A stretch of 64,000 nt of DNA from Impatiens glandulifera (taxonomy: Eukaryota; Streptophyta; Magnoliopsida; Ericales; Balsaminaceae), in the NCBI RefSeq assembly GCF_907164915.1, contig NC_061863.1, positions 2,417,840 through 2,481,839 of the forward strand, read 5' to 3'. The position numbers were made by a program, and so were the translations under genes. Positions 14,959 to 27,074 of this stretch are shown here, piece after piece; the first letter of the stretch is position 1, and the number at the start of each line of letters is the position of its first letter. A model generated the notes under the pieces. That model did not search any database and was not told the origin of the DNA. It saw nothing but the letters and a program-made list of their open reading frames with translations.

Positions 14959-15469
14959 CTAGTATGTATCCCGTGCATTTGCACGAGTAATAATATAAAA
15001 AAACGTGAAAAATATTACGGTAAAATTTTTATGGGCGGGTCAACCCACAAACCGACCCAAATATCAATTTACTCTCACATATATCCAAATTAACCACAGT
15101 TCTCGACCCGACAATCCGGACACTTTAAAAATTAAGCATCATTATATATATATATATAGATTAGTTAGATAAAAGTTGAACTTATATTGTTAAAATGTCA
15201 CGCGTTTATCAAATTTTGGGTTGAATTTAAAATATAAAGTGTTATTAGCCTAGTTGGTTAAAAGGTTGTATTTGTTTTGTTAGGTTGCAAGTTCGAACCA
15301 TACCTATAGCATTTTTAATTTTATTTTTAACCGTTTTAAGTTTATGGGCGGGTCAACCCATAATCCGACCCAAGTATTCATTTACTCTCACTTATATCCA
15401 AATTAACCATAGCTCTCGACCCGGCAATCCGAACACTTTAAAAATTAAACATCATTATATATATATAGA
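14959..15469 (-). mobile_element. Helitron-like short element with duplicated 5' end
   Basis: Read on the minus strand, the block 15160-14959 begins TCTATATATA and ends in a small GC hairpin (CGTGCA, two-base loop, TGCACG) followed about 10 bases later by CTAG and a T. A TC start and a 3' hairpin before CTRR are the hallmarks of Helitron ends, so this could be a complete non-autonomous copy of about 202 bp. The 5' part, including the hexamer-rich stretch GGGTCAACCCA, is repeated at about 15340-15469 with roughly 90% identity by eye. There is no coding capacity. The family call rests on end structure alone. Confidence 0.5.
15242..15302 (+). repeat. tRNA-like (SINE-head) sequence
   Basis: Contains an A-box-like TAGTTGGTTA and, about 35 bases later, a B-box-like GGTTGCAAGTTCGAACC. 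These are spaced as in tRNA-derived SINE heads. It lies between the two copies of the Helitron-like 5' end. No poly-A or poly-T tail was identified. Confidence 0.35.
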
Positions 15470-18400
15470 TTGTATCACAATAATGATATAACTCACTTCA
15501 AGAACACTTAACTACTGTTATAGATAATTAAATAACATAAACTCACATCAAACATTTAACAAGGCCGCTTACTCATATATCGCTTACTAATAAAAAAAGA
15601 CTTTATGAACCATTATTCACTACAGATTCATGTACATTTTCGTAACTATAATTTATTTAAATTTATTGAGATAAAATATTAAGATTATAAATATAAGTAA
15701 TAAAGAAAAAAATTTAAGAAATTGAGAAAAATTCAAAAATTAAAATTTTAACACTTATATTTTTATTTAAAATATTTTAAACCAAAATTAATTCTAAAAT
15801 ATTAAGATGACTTTTTATTTGAATTATCCTATTAAATTCTTAATTACTCCAACTATCATTTCAAATAAAATAAAATAAAATCATAAATTTCACATCTCAA
15901 ACTAGATAATTAAAGTTTTGAAACATTTTGGACGATCTGAACATTTTGTATGTGGATGGGTTACTTGAAACATTCTATTAAATTGATTAGTTGATTTTAA
16001 CTTTTGCCCTTTAATTTTTATTAACAATGATTTTAACTTTTGCCCTTTAATTATACATATTTTAAAACAATAAATCTTATTATTCAGACTTACATATTAT
16101 TCATGATATTCCTTTCAATTTAAATAGTAACCTTTAATCTTTATCAACCAATCTTAGCACTTAAGTTAATTAGTTAGTAAGTTACAAATTCATTTAATTT
16201 AAATATGAATTTGACTTAATATATAGTCTCTCATTTACTTACTTAATGTGTTCATTTATATATATTAATATTTATTTTTAATCTATTTTAACACTCTATC
16301 ATAATTTGGTTGGAATTGTTATTTATTTACTTTATTAAAATAAATTTATAATCTTTTTTATTTTTTTATATAAAAAAAGTTTTTCTCATCTAAAATTATT
16401 TAAATAAATTTTTATTTCAAATATTATTTTATTCAATATAACAAAATATTTTTAAAATAATTTAGAATTCAATTAAAATCTAAAAAATTATATATATATA
16501 TATATTTAAACTTACTTCAACTGATAGTATAAAAAATTAAGATAAATAATTCTATATATATATTTTAAATTAAAAAATTATATAAATAATTAAAAAAAAT
16601 TAAAATTATATTAATTATGGGTCATATATATTAATAAAAATGTACATATATAATTTAAAATTACTTATTTAATAAAAATAGTAATAAAAAATAATTAAAA
16701 AGTTAATATAAGAAAAAATTAATAATAGAAATAATACAATAAATTTAAGTATGATATGAAATTATTAGATTTAAATTTATTGTATTATTTTTCTTATTGA
16801 GTTTTTCTTATATTAATTTTTTTTGTTTTTTTATTTTTGTGATAAGTTGTGTTATTTCAATAAGAATAAATAGTTATTAATAATTTATTAAAATATTTTA
16901 TAATATTATATGAAATAATATTTAAAATTTAAATAATTTATAAATATATGATTAAACATTTTTAATTGAATAATAAGATTTTGTTTATATTAAAAATTTA
17001 AAAATATATAAATCAGTAATAATAAATAAATGAAAATCGAGAGAAGAGAAGAGGAAAAATAACGAATAATGACTAAATGAATTAATTTTTAACAGTAAAT
17101 ATGTCTTATTAGATTTTTTTTTGATAATTAATACATCAAATGAATTATTTATACAAGTAAAACATGTGTCAATGAGTTTTTTTTCCTTTTTAAATTTTAA
17201 TAATAATTGGTTGGTTTATGATTCGACCTCCACTAAATTACTAAATTAAATTGTTACATTCTATATACCGGTTGGTTTCACAAGTAGGTTCTACTTGGTT
17301 TTAATTTAGATAAATTTAAACGGTAATGTTGGTTTTATTTAGTTTTTAATCTTTCTTTTAAAAAAAAGAAAAAGATGTTGGCTATATTTAATTAATTATC
17401 TTGTTGAATGAGCAATATAAATGATATCTTGGATCCTAGTTCATATGCACTCTTGAATCATTATTAATGGACATTCAAGCACTTAAAAGTCTAAATATTG
17501 ATTTTTATGTCATATCTCCAAAGTGATAGTAAAGCTGAATATATATATATATTAATGTTAACAATGAATGGAGAAAGACAAAATAAACTAAATTTCAAAA
17601 TATTTATTTAAATTAGCTGGGTGCATCTGTATTTAAATTGACATATATCTAATAAAAACAAATAATATAGTTTAATTGCCTAATTTCAATTGGGTTAATT
17701 GATTGTGACATTTAGAGTGATTTTATTTAGGGGAATTAAGAAATATAAACAATAGATTGTAAATTAGCAAAGAACAATTTTTTTTAAAAATACTTTCTCA
17801 AGCTAAAGTTGGAGAGTTTAATTAGAAAAATAAAAGTAAATATATTTTAAGCTTTTAACTAATCAATACATTTATAAATCAATTTTTATTCTTAATGTTT
17901 GCAATGAATTGTGAATTAATATATATTCAATTTTATAATATATTTTTTTATTATTATTTTGATAAACTAATATTATTTTAGTGGAAAATTGAACCATATT
18001 TAGATAAAATTATGTAAAATTATTATAATAATTTTTGTTTTTTATAAGTTTTTAAGTAAAAATTTAACATGACACCCCACACAAATAGTTTTCACTCCAT
18101 TTAAAGTGTTCAAATTGAGGATCGAATCATTGATATTTATTTTCTTAAAAACAATTTTTAACATTTAAACTACTTTAGTGAATTTTTTAGTTGAGATTCT
18201 AAATTCCAATAAACTCAAATTTGTAAATCTAATAAAAGAAATCAAACTTTGAAGGACTCATCTTGAGAAATCACATCCATTTTTTTTTTATCTTAGTCAT
18301 GCATATGCATGGTGCTCCAATTTCTTAGATCAAAATAATACATGACTAACTCTACAAATGATAATGATATATCATTGTAATTTGTTTATCATTATATTGT

Positions 18401-20100
18401 TTTTATTAATTTTATATTTAATTAAATATAATAATAATATAAAATTAACAATTTTTTAAATAAACATTTACTATTAAAATTCTTAATTTTGCTTGTCTTG
18501 CTTCACAAATCTTTACATAGACAAGGCTGAATGTATTCTAAGTTTTTTTTTGTTTTTCTAATATATTAACGTATTTATAAAAGTATAAATTTATTAATAA
18601 GAAATTAATATTAGTTTAATATATATTTCTCAAGTTTTATAATATGAGAGTTGTTTTTATATAAAAGTTAATTATAAACTCAATAATTCAATAGATAATT
18701 ATAATCTATACCTAAAATACAAGTTGACAAATAAAAATAAAAGAATTTGAGGAAGATTTGAGAGAGTGCTAGAAGAATTGGTTATTGATATTTTTTTTCT
18801 AATATATTGATATATTTTTTTAATATATTTTCTTTATTAAATTTTGAGATGGATAAGGTGGTCCTCCTAATTCATTTCGAAATTTCCTCACCATATGGTC
18901 GACCCAAATCCCCTCGCTCTGTGGTTGACCCGAATTCCTCTAATCCTATGGCTGGTCCCGAATACATTATACCTTAAGGCGGTCCCAAAAATTCAACTCA
19001 CCCTAAGGCGGTCCGTTCTATTAGCCCCTACATACAATTAATTATATAACAAACATGAATGATCCCACATTTGAATATAACAATGTGTATCCAACCGGTT
19101 CCAAAAAAGTTGAAATTCAATCTTTGAATTCATTTCATGTCTCTATAAGCCACTTAAACAATTAACTTCTTTTTCAAAAATATAATTTCTTTTATTAAAT
19201 AACATAACATAGTAAACTTTGGTGCTATATTTTTGAAAGGTTTAGAAATTCACAAGATTTCTATCCTTTAGTTAAATTATAATTTTATTTGTTTTTTTTA
19301 AGTTTGAGAATTACCATTTTATTTTATTTTGTTGTGTACGGTGTAAAATGAACTATATGTGAACATTTAATTTGATATGTATCATTTATTCAGAGTCGGG
19401 CCACCTTCAGTGTAAGTCCAACAAGCCCACGAGTTAGCCGAATTAGCTAGGACATCACACTCCTAAAGAAGCCTATTTAATAAAATAACATAGATGTTTA
19501 ATTAAAATTTTTAGTTTTTTAAACATAAAAGGTTTAGCATATTGATTCAAGATCAAAATTAAGAATTTTGATTTGATTATGGTTTCAAATCTCATATAAA
19601 ATTAATTCTTTTTTTTATCAATTTTTAAATTGATCTAATGCATGCAGTTAAAATTATTTTTTACCATTTTTACTTGGGACTCGAACAACCCAAAACTCGG
19701 ACTTGTTATATTATGATGCTCTCTAATTGTTCTTTTTTTTATAATCTACTAATTCGAAAATTTATTAAAAATAATGTTTTTTATTTAATTTTATGTTTTA
19801 TGTGTATTTTTTTTTTTCATATATAGAACATTTAAAAAAAATGTATATTAAAATACTGACAATAAACTTAGATAGCAATTAATTTGTTATATAAACTATA
19901 AATTCAATTCAATTAGTGGCTATTAAGTATTTATCATCTTTCTTACTTTCGCTTTGAACCAAATCAAAATCATACATATCCTTAATTAACAACTAAAATA
20001 AATATTCATAAAACATAAAAAAATTAAACCAATTATTACTCCATTAACAAATAAAATAATCAAAAACCCAAAATTAAGGCCTCAAAACAATAAAATATTA
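15470..20100. other. AT-rich intergenic region
   Basis: No gene recognised. A moderately GC-rich island at about 18890-19030 contains several GGTCGACCC-like and AAGGCGGTCC words and may be a decayed element end. The remainder is A/T-rich. Confidence 0.5.
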
Positions 20101-20120
20101 CTTAACATAATCTCATGATT

Positions 20121-20487
20121 ACGTGTCATCTTCTTATTCGTCCCCATATAACCTTCCAATAATTACGCGTATATATATAATTATATTCTTGTATACCACT
20201 CCACACAATCATACCCCTTTCTCTCTCCTCAGACTCAAAAATTAGTTAGTCTTCTCCGGTTGAATTTCCGGCCGCCGGAGACTTTCTCTCTCTTTTTCTC
20301 CGTTCAGCAATGCTATTGTATAATAACAATATAATAGGCATATCATCCATACTTTCATGGATTCCATTATATATCATTTGATCTGAATTTGAATTCTGAA
20401 TTCTGATTGATTGTTGATTGTTGATTGCTGATTGCTGATTGCTGAATTTGATTTGAGTATATATATAGTTATAGAGACAGTCAATTG
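20121..20487 (+). promoter_or_regulatory. CIPK promoter and 5' leader
   Basis: An ABRE-like ACGTGTC word lies at 20121-20127 and a TATA stretch (GTATATATATAAT) at about 20169-20181. A CT-rich stretch typical of plant leaders follows. If transcription starts about 30 bases after the TATA box, the leader is about 280 bases long, contains an upstream ORF at 20310-20381, and carries a run of TTGATTG/CTGATTG repeats at 20405-20450. The ABRE match is sequence-level only; hormone or stress control is inference. Confidence 0.5.
20310..20381 (+). CDS. Upstream ORF in the CIPK leader (23 codons)
   Basis: ATG at 20310 opens a 23-codon frame ending in TGA at 20379-20381, about 105 bases before the kinase start. 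It lies after the likely TATA box, so it should be in the mature leader. The peptide is hydrophobic and matches no peptide family I know. It could lower translation of the kinase, or simply be incidental. Confidence 0.35.
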   Translation: MLLYNNNIIGISSILSWIPLYII

Positions 20488-21858
20488 ATGAGAGAAATGG
20501 AAGAGAGACAAATACTGTTCGATAAGTATGAAATCGGGAAGCTATTGGGAAAAGGAACGTTTGCGAAGGTTTATCACGGTCGAGAAATTCCAACCGGCGA
20601 TGGAGTAGCGATTAAAGTTATCAACAAGATGCAGGTGAAGAGTGAAGGTATGATGGAGCAGATTAAGCGAGAGATCTCAGTTATGCGACTCGTTAAACAT
20701 CCAAACGTAGTTGAATTGAAGGAAGTTATGGCGACGAAGACGAAGATCTTCTTCGTAATGGAGCACGTCAGAGGCGGCGAACTATTCTCGAAAGTCGCAA
20801 GAGGTAAACTAAGCGAAGAGAAAGCGAGAAAGTATTTTCAACAATTGATTTCCGCAATCGATTACTGTCATAGTCGCGGCGTATTTCATCGAGATCTGAA
20901 ACCTGAGAATCTACTTTTAGACGAGAACGAAGATCTTAAAATCTCCGATTTCGGTCTTTCCGCCTTGCCGGAGCAGTTCCGTCACGACGGACTTTTACAC
21001 ACTCAGTGTGGAACGCCGGCATACGTCGCGCCGGAGGTGTTAAGGAAGAAAGGATACGACGGATCTAAGGCGGATATTTGGTCATGCGGCGTCGTTTTAT
21101 ACGTTTTACTCGCCGGTTTCTTACCTTTTCAAGATGAGAATCTAATGACTATGTATAAGAAGGTATTCAAGGCTGATTTTCAAATACCGCCGTGGTTTTC
21201 CGTTGAATCTCGCCGGTTAATCTCTAAACTTCTGATGGCTGATCCTGACCGTCGAATCTCCATGCCGGCAATCATGCGTGTTCCTTGGTTCAGAAAAGGT
21301 TTTTCAATCCCTCGCGCTTTTTCCTTCAACGGATTAAACAACAACAACGACGACGAAGATTCTTCCTCTGTTGCCGGCGGCGGCGAGACTGTAAGTACGA
21401 TAAGGAAATCGGCGTCAACGCCGGCGTTTCTAAACGCGTTTGAGTTGATAACATCGATGTCATCTGGATTTGATTTATCTGGTTTATTTGAAGAAGAAGA
21501 GAAACGGAAGAGACGGCCGATGTTTACTTCGAGATGGTCGGCGGCGAGTATATTATCGACGATTGAATCGGCGGCGAATGGGTTGAGATTCAGGGTTTCG
21601 AAATCGAAGGATTTTAAATTGTGGTTGGAGAAAACAACGGAAGGGAGGAAAGGACGATTGACGGTTACGGCGGAGGTATTTGAGGTGGCGCCGGAATTAG
21701 CGGTGGTGGAATTTTCAAAATCGGCCGGAGATACTTTTGAGTTTGTTAAGTTTTGTGAAGAAGATGTACGGCCGTCGTTGAAAGAGATTGTTTGGACTTG
21801 GCAAGGTGATGAAGCTGCCGCCGCCCCCGTTGAAATTGGTGAGGTTGAGAGGGAATAA
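20488..21858 (+). CDS. CIPK: CBL-interacting protein kinase (CIPK/SnRK3), CIPK5/25-like
   Basis: Intronless serine/threonine kinase of 456 aa. The chosen start is the ATG at 20488; the TTG one codon earlier is not a plausible plant start. The kinase domain covers about residues 14-268: glycine loop LGKGTFAKV (20-28), ATP lysine K43, catalytic HRDLKPEN (D136), DFG at 154-156, and an activation loop ending in APE. The NAF/FISL motif is [19 protein letters not shown] from residue 316; it binds calcium-loaded CBL sensors and is autoinhibitory. A PPI-type segment (about 346-382), expected to contact PP2C phosphatases, follows. CIPKs carry calcium signals to ion transporters at membranes and phosphorylate them. 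Lack of introns fits the intronless CIPK clade, and the overall sequence recalls CIPK5/CIPK25. All key residues are present, so the gene looks functional. The exact orthologue is uncertain. Confidence 0.95.
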   Translation: MREMEERQILFDKYEIGKLLGKGTFAKVYHGREIPTGDGVAIKVINKMQVKSEGMMEQIKREISVMRLVKHPNVVELKEVMATKTKIFFVMEHVRGGELFSKVARGKLSEEKARKYFQQLISAIDYCHSRGVFHRDLKPENLLLDENEDLKISDFGLSALPEQFRHDGLLHTQCGTPAYVAPEVLRKKGYDGSKADIWSCGVVLYVLLAGFLPFQDENLMTMYKKVFKADFQIPPWFSVESRRLISKLLMADPDRRISMPAIMRVPWFRKGFSIPRAFSFNGLNNNNDDEDSSSVAGGGETVSTIRKSASTPAFLNAFELITSMSSGFDLSGLFEEEEKRKRRPMFTSRWSAASILSTIESAANGLRFRVSKSKDFKLWLEKTTEGRKGRLTVTAEVFEVAPELAVVEFSKSAGDTFEFVKFCEEDVRPSLKEIVWTWQGDEAAAAPVEIGEVERE

Positions 21859-21962
21859 TTATAATTATTATTATTATTATTAATAATTAATTAGTAAACG
21901 ACTTTGGGACCTTATGTCATCTTTTTTATTTTTATTTGGTTTGGGATTTGGTGTTTTTTTTA

Positions 21963-22350
21963 TTTGTGATGGTTGTCCAACAAATTTGTGGGTTTAATAT
22001 GTAAATTGCGTGTAAACTAACATTTGACATCTACCCTTGTTTGAATTATATTTAAATGCTTTAGAAAAACACTAAAATATTTTGAAAATTATATATATGA
22101 TTTTGTATTGAGATATATCTAAAATAAGATATGTAATTTATATAGATTGGGTAAAATTGACCAAAATTATCTAAGAAATTTACCTTTTGTGATGGTTGTT
22201 GAACAACTTACATTACAAAAGGTTGGGTTTAATATGTAAATTGTGTGTAAACTAACATTTGGCATGTACCATTGTTTGAATTATATTTAATTGCTGAAGA
22301 AAAACTCTAAATATTTTGAAATATATATAATTTTTTTATTAAGAATTATC
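21963..22350. repeat. Direct duplication downstream of CIPK
   Basis: Two diverged copies of about 170 bp, at about 21963-22130 and 22186-22350. Shared words include GGGTTTAATATGTAAATTG, GTGTAAACTAACATTTG and TTGTTTGAATTATATTTAA. It is a local tandem duplication of the kinase gene's 3' flank and may carry two sets of polyadenylation signals. Confidence 0.75.
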
Positions 22351-23549
22351 TATAATAAGACAACATGTAACAGTAGAAACTATATTTAGATTGGTAAAAT
22401 TGACCAAATTCAGGAGATGTTGACATCTTTTTGGCTAATTTATCTAAAGTCATTTGTTTTAGAATTTGTAATATTCTATTTATTAAAGTTGACTATGTAA
22501 TGTTTGGAATTTGATTTCTAATTCTAATTCAAATTTAAGTTTTATGTTTAAAAAAAATAAGATAAAATTAATTTAAATATAATATTAAAATATTAATTTG
22601 AAACTACTTAATATAATTACATAAGTGTCAAGAAGGTTCAATTCTTATAAGAAAAAAAAATCGAATCAATTCAATATGTTGTTAACTTTTTAAACTAAAA
22701 AAAAAGTTCGATTTTTACTTTAAAAATGTCCATGCTAATTTTTTATTGATTTAATTATTAGTTATTTTTTTTTATTAAAATTTGAATTAATGAAATTATC
22801 TTATTTTTTCAAAAATATATATGATTTAAAATAATAATATATTCTATAGAACAATGTTATATATTCAAAATTATTTAGTTGTCATTATGGAGTAATACAA
22901 ATATTTCAATTTTGGCCTTATAATTTAATTCAAATAATTTATTAAAATAATATTGTAAAATATTAAATACTAATAATATTTTAATAATTTGATTCATAAC
23001 CTTCTTTTTCATTAAATCAATCAAATTTGATTTACCTATATCAAACAAGACACAATGTTTTTTTTTTTTTTGCATTTTGATTTGAAATAAGTGTTACGGA
23101 TTACATGTAATAATATGGGCAATCAGTGTTGGACCAATATAATACCAAGTTCATTTGATCTTGGATTTTGTTGACTTTAATATATATATATATATATATA
23201 TTATTTTGGAAAATCTTTCAATATTTCTCATTAATATCATGTTAATTTTATTCATTAATTAAAATATTATATATTTTATTTTAATTTTAAGAATTTATCT
23301 TAAACAAATATCAAATAATACACTTTTTTTATCTAACAAATTTTTTTGGAACAAAAAATCTATGAACAATCTGAAAAAACCCAACATCAAACAAGCTTTA
23401 GATTTATGGGATAGATAGAAACATTCAACTAATCAATTCATATTAAATATATTTTTTTTCCATTTTTTAATGGATAGTTTATATTAAAAATTTAAAACAA
23501 TAACCATAACAAAAAAAAAACATGAACATTGAAAAAAAAATCACAAAAC

Positions 23550-23586
<37 letters not shown>

Positions 23587-25420
23587 GAAAAAAAAATATA
23601 AACACTTTGATTATCAAGCTAATAGATTATTGAGATTGACGATTTACTTATAGACTGACTTTACTGATTTTATTTTAATGAATTTTAGAAAATTTATTAT
23701 GAAAAATTTATTACTTTTATAACTATTTTTTAAATTATTTTATACATATTTTAAACATCGCAATAAAATAGATGAATTAATTATATCACAAACAATGATT
23801 TAACCAAATCACATCACAAATTGGTGGGTCAATGGAGTGTTTTCTCATATTTTAAATGTCAGTTTTCAGTTTGAATCAATCTAGGCCCAATAGTTTGAAA
23901 TAAATTATTGTACTTAGAGCATTCAATTTATTGAAAGAAGAATGTTTAGAAAAGAAACCTATATGTGGCCCATCTAAATGTCAACCCTAAGATATTTTAT
24001 TTGGATTCTTTATAATTTTTACACATAATCAATATAATCCCATTCTATTTCCTTTTTAAATTGTTCAATTCATTCACCAAATTTCTAATTAACTTTAAAT
24101 TTATTTTATAATAATTGAATTTTAAATATAAGAATTATAATAATTTAATTAAATACTTTTTCATCAAATAAGTATTTTTTCGAAAAATAACCAACATCAA
24201 ATCAGCCCTAAAATGTGTGCATCAAATACAAAATGTTAATTATAAACCAAATATTTAAAAGTTTATATGTGCATCATCTTTTCAAAGCAAAATAAAATGT
24301 GTGAGAATAGAGGTTTACTATGGAATTGCTGAGGAAATTAACTATCTTTATAATGATTGTCATAGCACCAACAATTTTAATTTGGAGTTCAATCCAATCT
24401 CTATCCACATTTTATATATATAACTAATTTTTGTCTAAATCATCTTAGGATTTAAATAAACAAATTAATAAAATCAAGCTTAAAATCAAACATCTAGACA
24501 AACACAAAATAAATATAATTTCAATCTATTTTGTTTTATATGTTGTTATTTTCGTCACTTCTTTAAAGAGAATACGCCAATTTCCACGTAGAGTCCAATT
24601 GTTTCAGTAATGGAGTTGCGTAGCCAAGTTCAAACCTACTTTACTTTTTCTAATTCTTCTGGAAACTCGGATATTAGGCTCGGTTTAATTCGATATGTCG
24701 TGCCAAATAAATATTTAAGAACATTGTAGTGAAAACTGCATTTATTTCAATTGACCATGACTTTAATTGAATGTGATCCATCCAACCTGAAAATTGCATA
24801 TTCAACAAGGACAAACTCTAAATAAATGATAAATAATCTCCACAATCCAAAAACATAATAAAGCAATTACTTGTATCCGGAATATACATAAACTCTTTGA
24901 TTAATATTCTTCGGAAAACTAGCCAAAGAATAAATGGTTGTCTTGGTTTATGATCTTAGATAACTCCCACAAATTAAACTCTTGAAATCAATATTTAAGA
25001 ATATGACATTTCATGTAAGAACTGAACTTGTACGAGTCTCTACTAAGATAGGTTGTGGCGAACTAAGCCGCCACCTAGAGCCCCATCTCCGTAGAACAAA
25101 ACAAAAAACTGTCTTATACCATAATTGAACCCACCATCTTAATTAATAACACTACTAAAACATTTAGAGTATATTAATTTTGTTAATTTAAATACAAAAT
25201 TATTCCATACAATAAACCACTTTATATAATCCTAGACATTGCTAATGTAGAATGGAATAATGTATTCTTAGAGTTTGAAAATAAATTCACATATCGAGCA
25301 TATTTAGAATCAAAACCATTATTATGAAAGAAGAGATTCTTGACAATAACAAATTGAAAATAGTGGCAATTATAGTTTTAGGCATGGCAATTTACTATAT
25401 ATTAATATCTAGCTTTCCTT
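22351..25420. other. AT-rich intergenic region with microsatellites
   Basis: No gene recognised. Holds a TA tract at about 23179-23201 and a TAA trinucleotide tract at about 23550-23587. A GC-richer patch at about 25030-25110 is unassigned. Confidence 0.5.
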
Positions 25421-25429
25421 AAACAAATG

Positions 25430-25870
25430 TGTGATATCTCACATTATGCAATTATAGTAAATAAAGACTCTTTACAAGGATTAGGCTAATAAACTATATA
25501 TACATTTTGAGTTTGGAATGTGGTGGTTCAATAATTGGCTAAGGGTATTTATAGACTATTTTCTTATTGGCAAGGGTACATGGGTTTGAAACGTTACAGG
25601 TGGTAGAGCCGACTCGGTGGTGGGAATAAAGTGTCACGGGAAGCACCACTTGAATCATACGGAAATAAAGTGTCACATGTATCGCATCTAGAGTCCTAAC
25701 CGGGAAAACAACAAGTTTGGAAGATTGTGATATCCCATTAGAAATCACAGTAAATATAGACTTCTTATAAAAGTGAGACTAATAAAAAATAAATATCTGC
25801 ATTTATACTTTTTAAGTTTGGGTTGTGGTGGTCAAGTCTCAAGTGGCTTATTGTCTAATTTGTTTAATAT
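25430..25870 (+). mobile_element. TRIM-like miniature LTR retrotransposon
   Basis: Two direct repeats both begin TGTGATATC: 25430-25598, which ends in CA, and 25726 to about 25870, which is truncated. They share motifs such as GTAAATA(A/T)AGACT, AGGCTAATAAA-like words and GTTTGG(G/A)(T/A)TGTGGTGGT. Directly after the first repeat is TGGTAGAGCC, resembling the initiator-Met primer-binding site TGGTATCAGAGCC with TCA deleted. The internal part is only about 130 bp and non-coding, as in TRIMs. The repeats have diverged, so the copy is old. Two solo LTRs side by side is the alternative. Confidence 0.6.
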
Positions 25871-26129
25871 AGAGTTTGAGAAATAATTATTTATTTTGAC
25901 ACTTTTATACTTGTACTTTGTAACATAATAAGACACTCCAATTTCTGAAATCAAACATTTAAAAATTCATTTGTGCCAACTAATTTTCCATTTGCTTACG
26001 GACAAATCAAATTTTGAGTTTATGAATATTCAAACTAGTCTTGTTAGATTTGAGATAGAATAATCAAAAAGTACTAGAAAAGATATTACTACTAGCATTA
26101 AGAAACAAAAATGGAACTTCTTATCATAT

Positions 26130-26265
26130 AAGTTCAAATTAAGGTATTAAAGTGCTAAGAGTTGACTTAAGTGACCAAAAGGTTATGGGTTCGATTTCAT
26201 CTGTAAGCGTTTTAAGTTTAAACGGAGGACCATAATTGTGCAGTGTCATACTAGTTCTCCTCTAA
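26130..26265 (+). repeat. Possible tRNA-derived SINE fragment
   Basis: B-box-like GGGTTCGATTTC at about 26188, preceded by an A-box-like GAGTTGACTTAAG, then a short unique body that includes GGAGGACCATAATTG. This organisation is common in plant SINE families, but no tail or target duplication was seen. Confidence 0.3.
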
Positions 26266-26519
26266 TTCAAAAAAAAAATTCAAATAAAGTTTGATCAAAG
26301 AATTGTTTGCAAGAGTTCAATAGTAAACTTTTAGTATATTTAAGCTTACATAAAGAGATTGCAGTTTTGTAAGTTCCAAGCTTAGAAGAAAAATTTAGTG
26401 AGAGCTCACCAAGGCGGAGAAACTGTTGTAATCCAGAATACCATAAAATATCTCTACTTATTTCATATGAAGAATGAAAGGAAGATTTATACTCCAAATA
26501 TAACATTTATAGATAGTAG

Positions 26520-27000
26520 GTAGAGCTATCAATTTGGGTTAGACACGTTGGATTAGTCTGTCCCGTCATACAATTTATACGAGTTGGGTTAAAATATTAG
26601 CAACTCATTTGGAAGTGGGCCTATACGGGCCAGTCCGCTCGGGTCGCGGGCTTAGACGAGTCGAGCTTGAGTTGGCAAAAAAAATAATTTGACTTATAGC
26701 TTTATAGGTAGAGCGGTCAGACGTCAGACGGGTCATGGCAGGGCAGACCTACCCACCAAAACCCATCGTTTGATGCGTCGACGACAAAACAACCCACCAT
26801 CCCGGCGGGCTGAAAATCCTCAACCTATCCCAACCTAAGGTGGGTTGCGAGTTAAACGGGTTAGCCCACAAATTGTCTCACTATAAATAAATATTATTAA
26901 TAATAGTAAGTAGAGTTGTCAGATGAGTTTTTATGGATAGTTTCGCCTACAATAAGTTAAGTTGGCCGTCTTCTAATGGTAGGTAAGGTCGGGTGGAGTA
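26520..27000. other. GC-richer patch, possible decayed hAT-type element
   Basis: Contains GAGCTATCAATTTGGGTTAG near 26524 and a related GAGTTGTCAGATGAG near 26916, plus many GGGTT/AACCC and CGGGC words. Similar starts (a CTGTCAA/TTGGGTT pattern) and subterminal GGGTT repeats are common in plant hAT MITEs. Clear paired ends and target duplications were not found. Confidence 0.3.
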
Positions 27001-27074
27001 TAGATGAGGGTAAATTTAAATATATATATATATAAACAAAAAATACATAAAAATAAAAGAAAAGTAATTTTAAA

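Noticed and set aside
20485..20487. TTG one codon before the kinase ATG as start
   Set aside because: Plant nuclear genes rarely start at TTG; the ATG at 20488 is directly adjacent.
20246..20593. 115-codon antisense frame over the CIPK start
   Set aside because: It overlaps the leader and the start of a well-supported kinase gene and has no recognisable domain.
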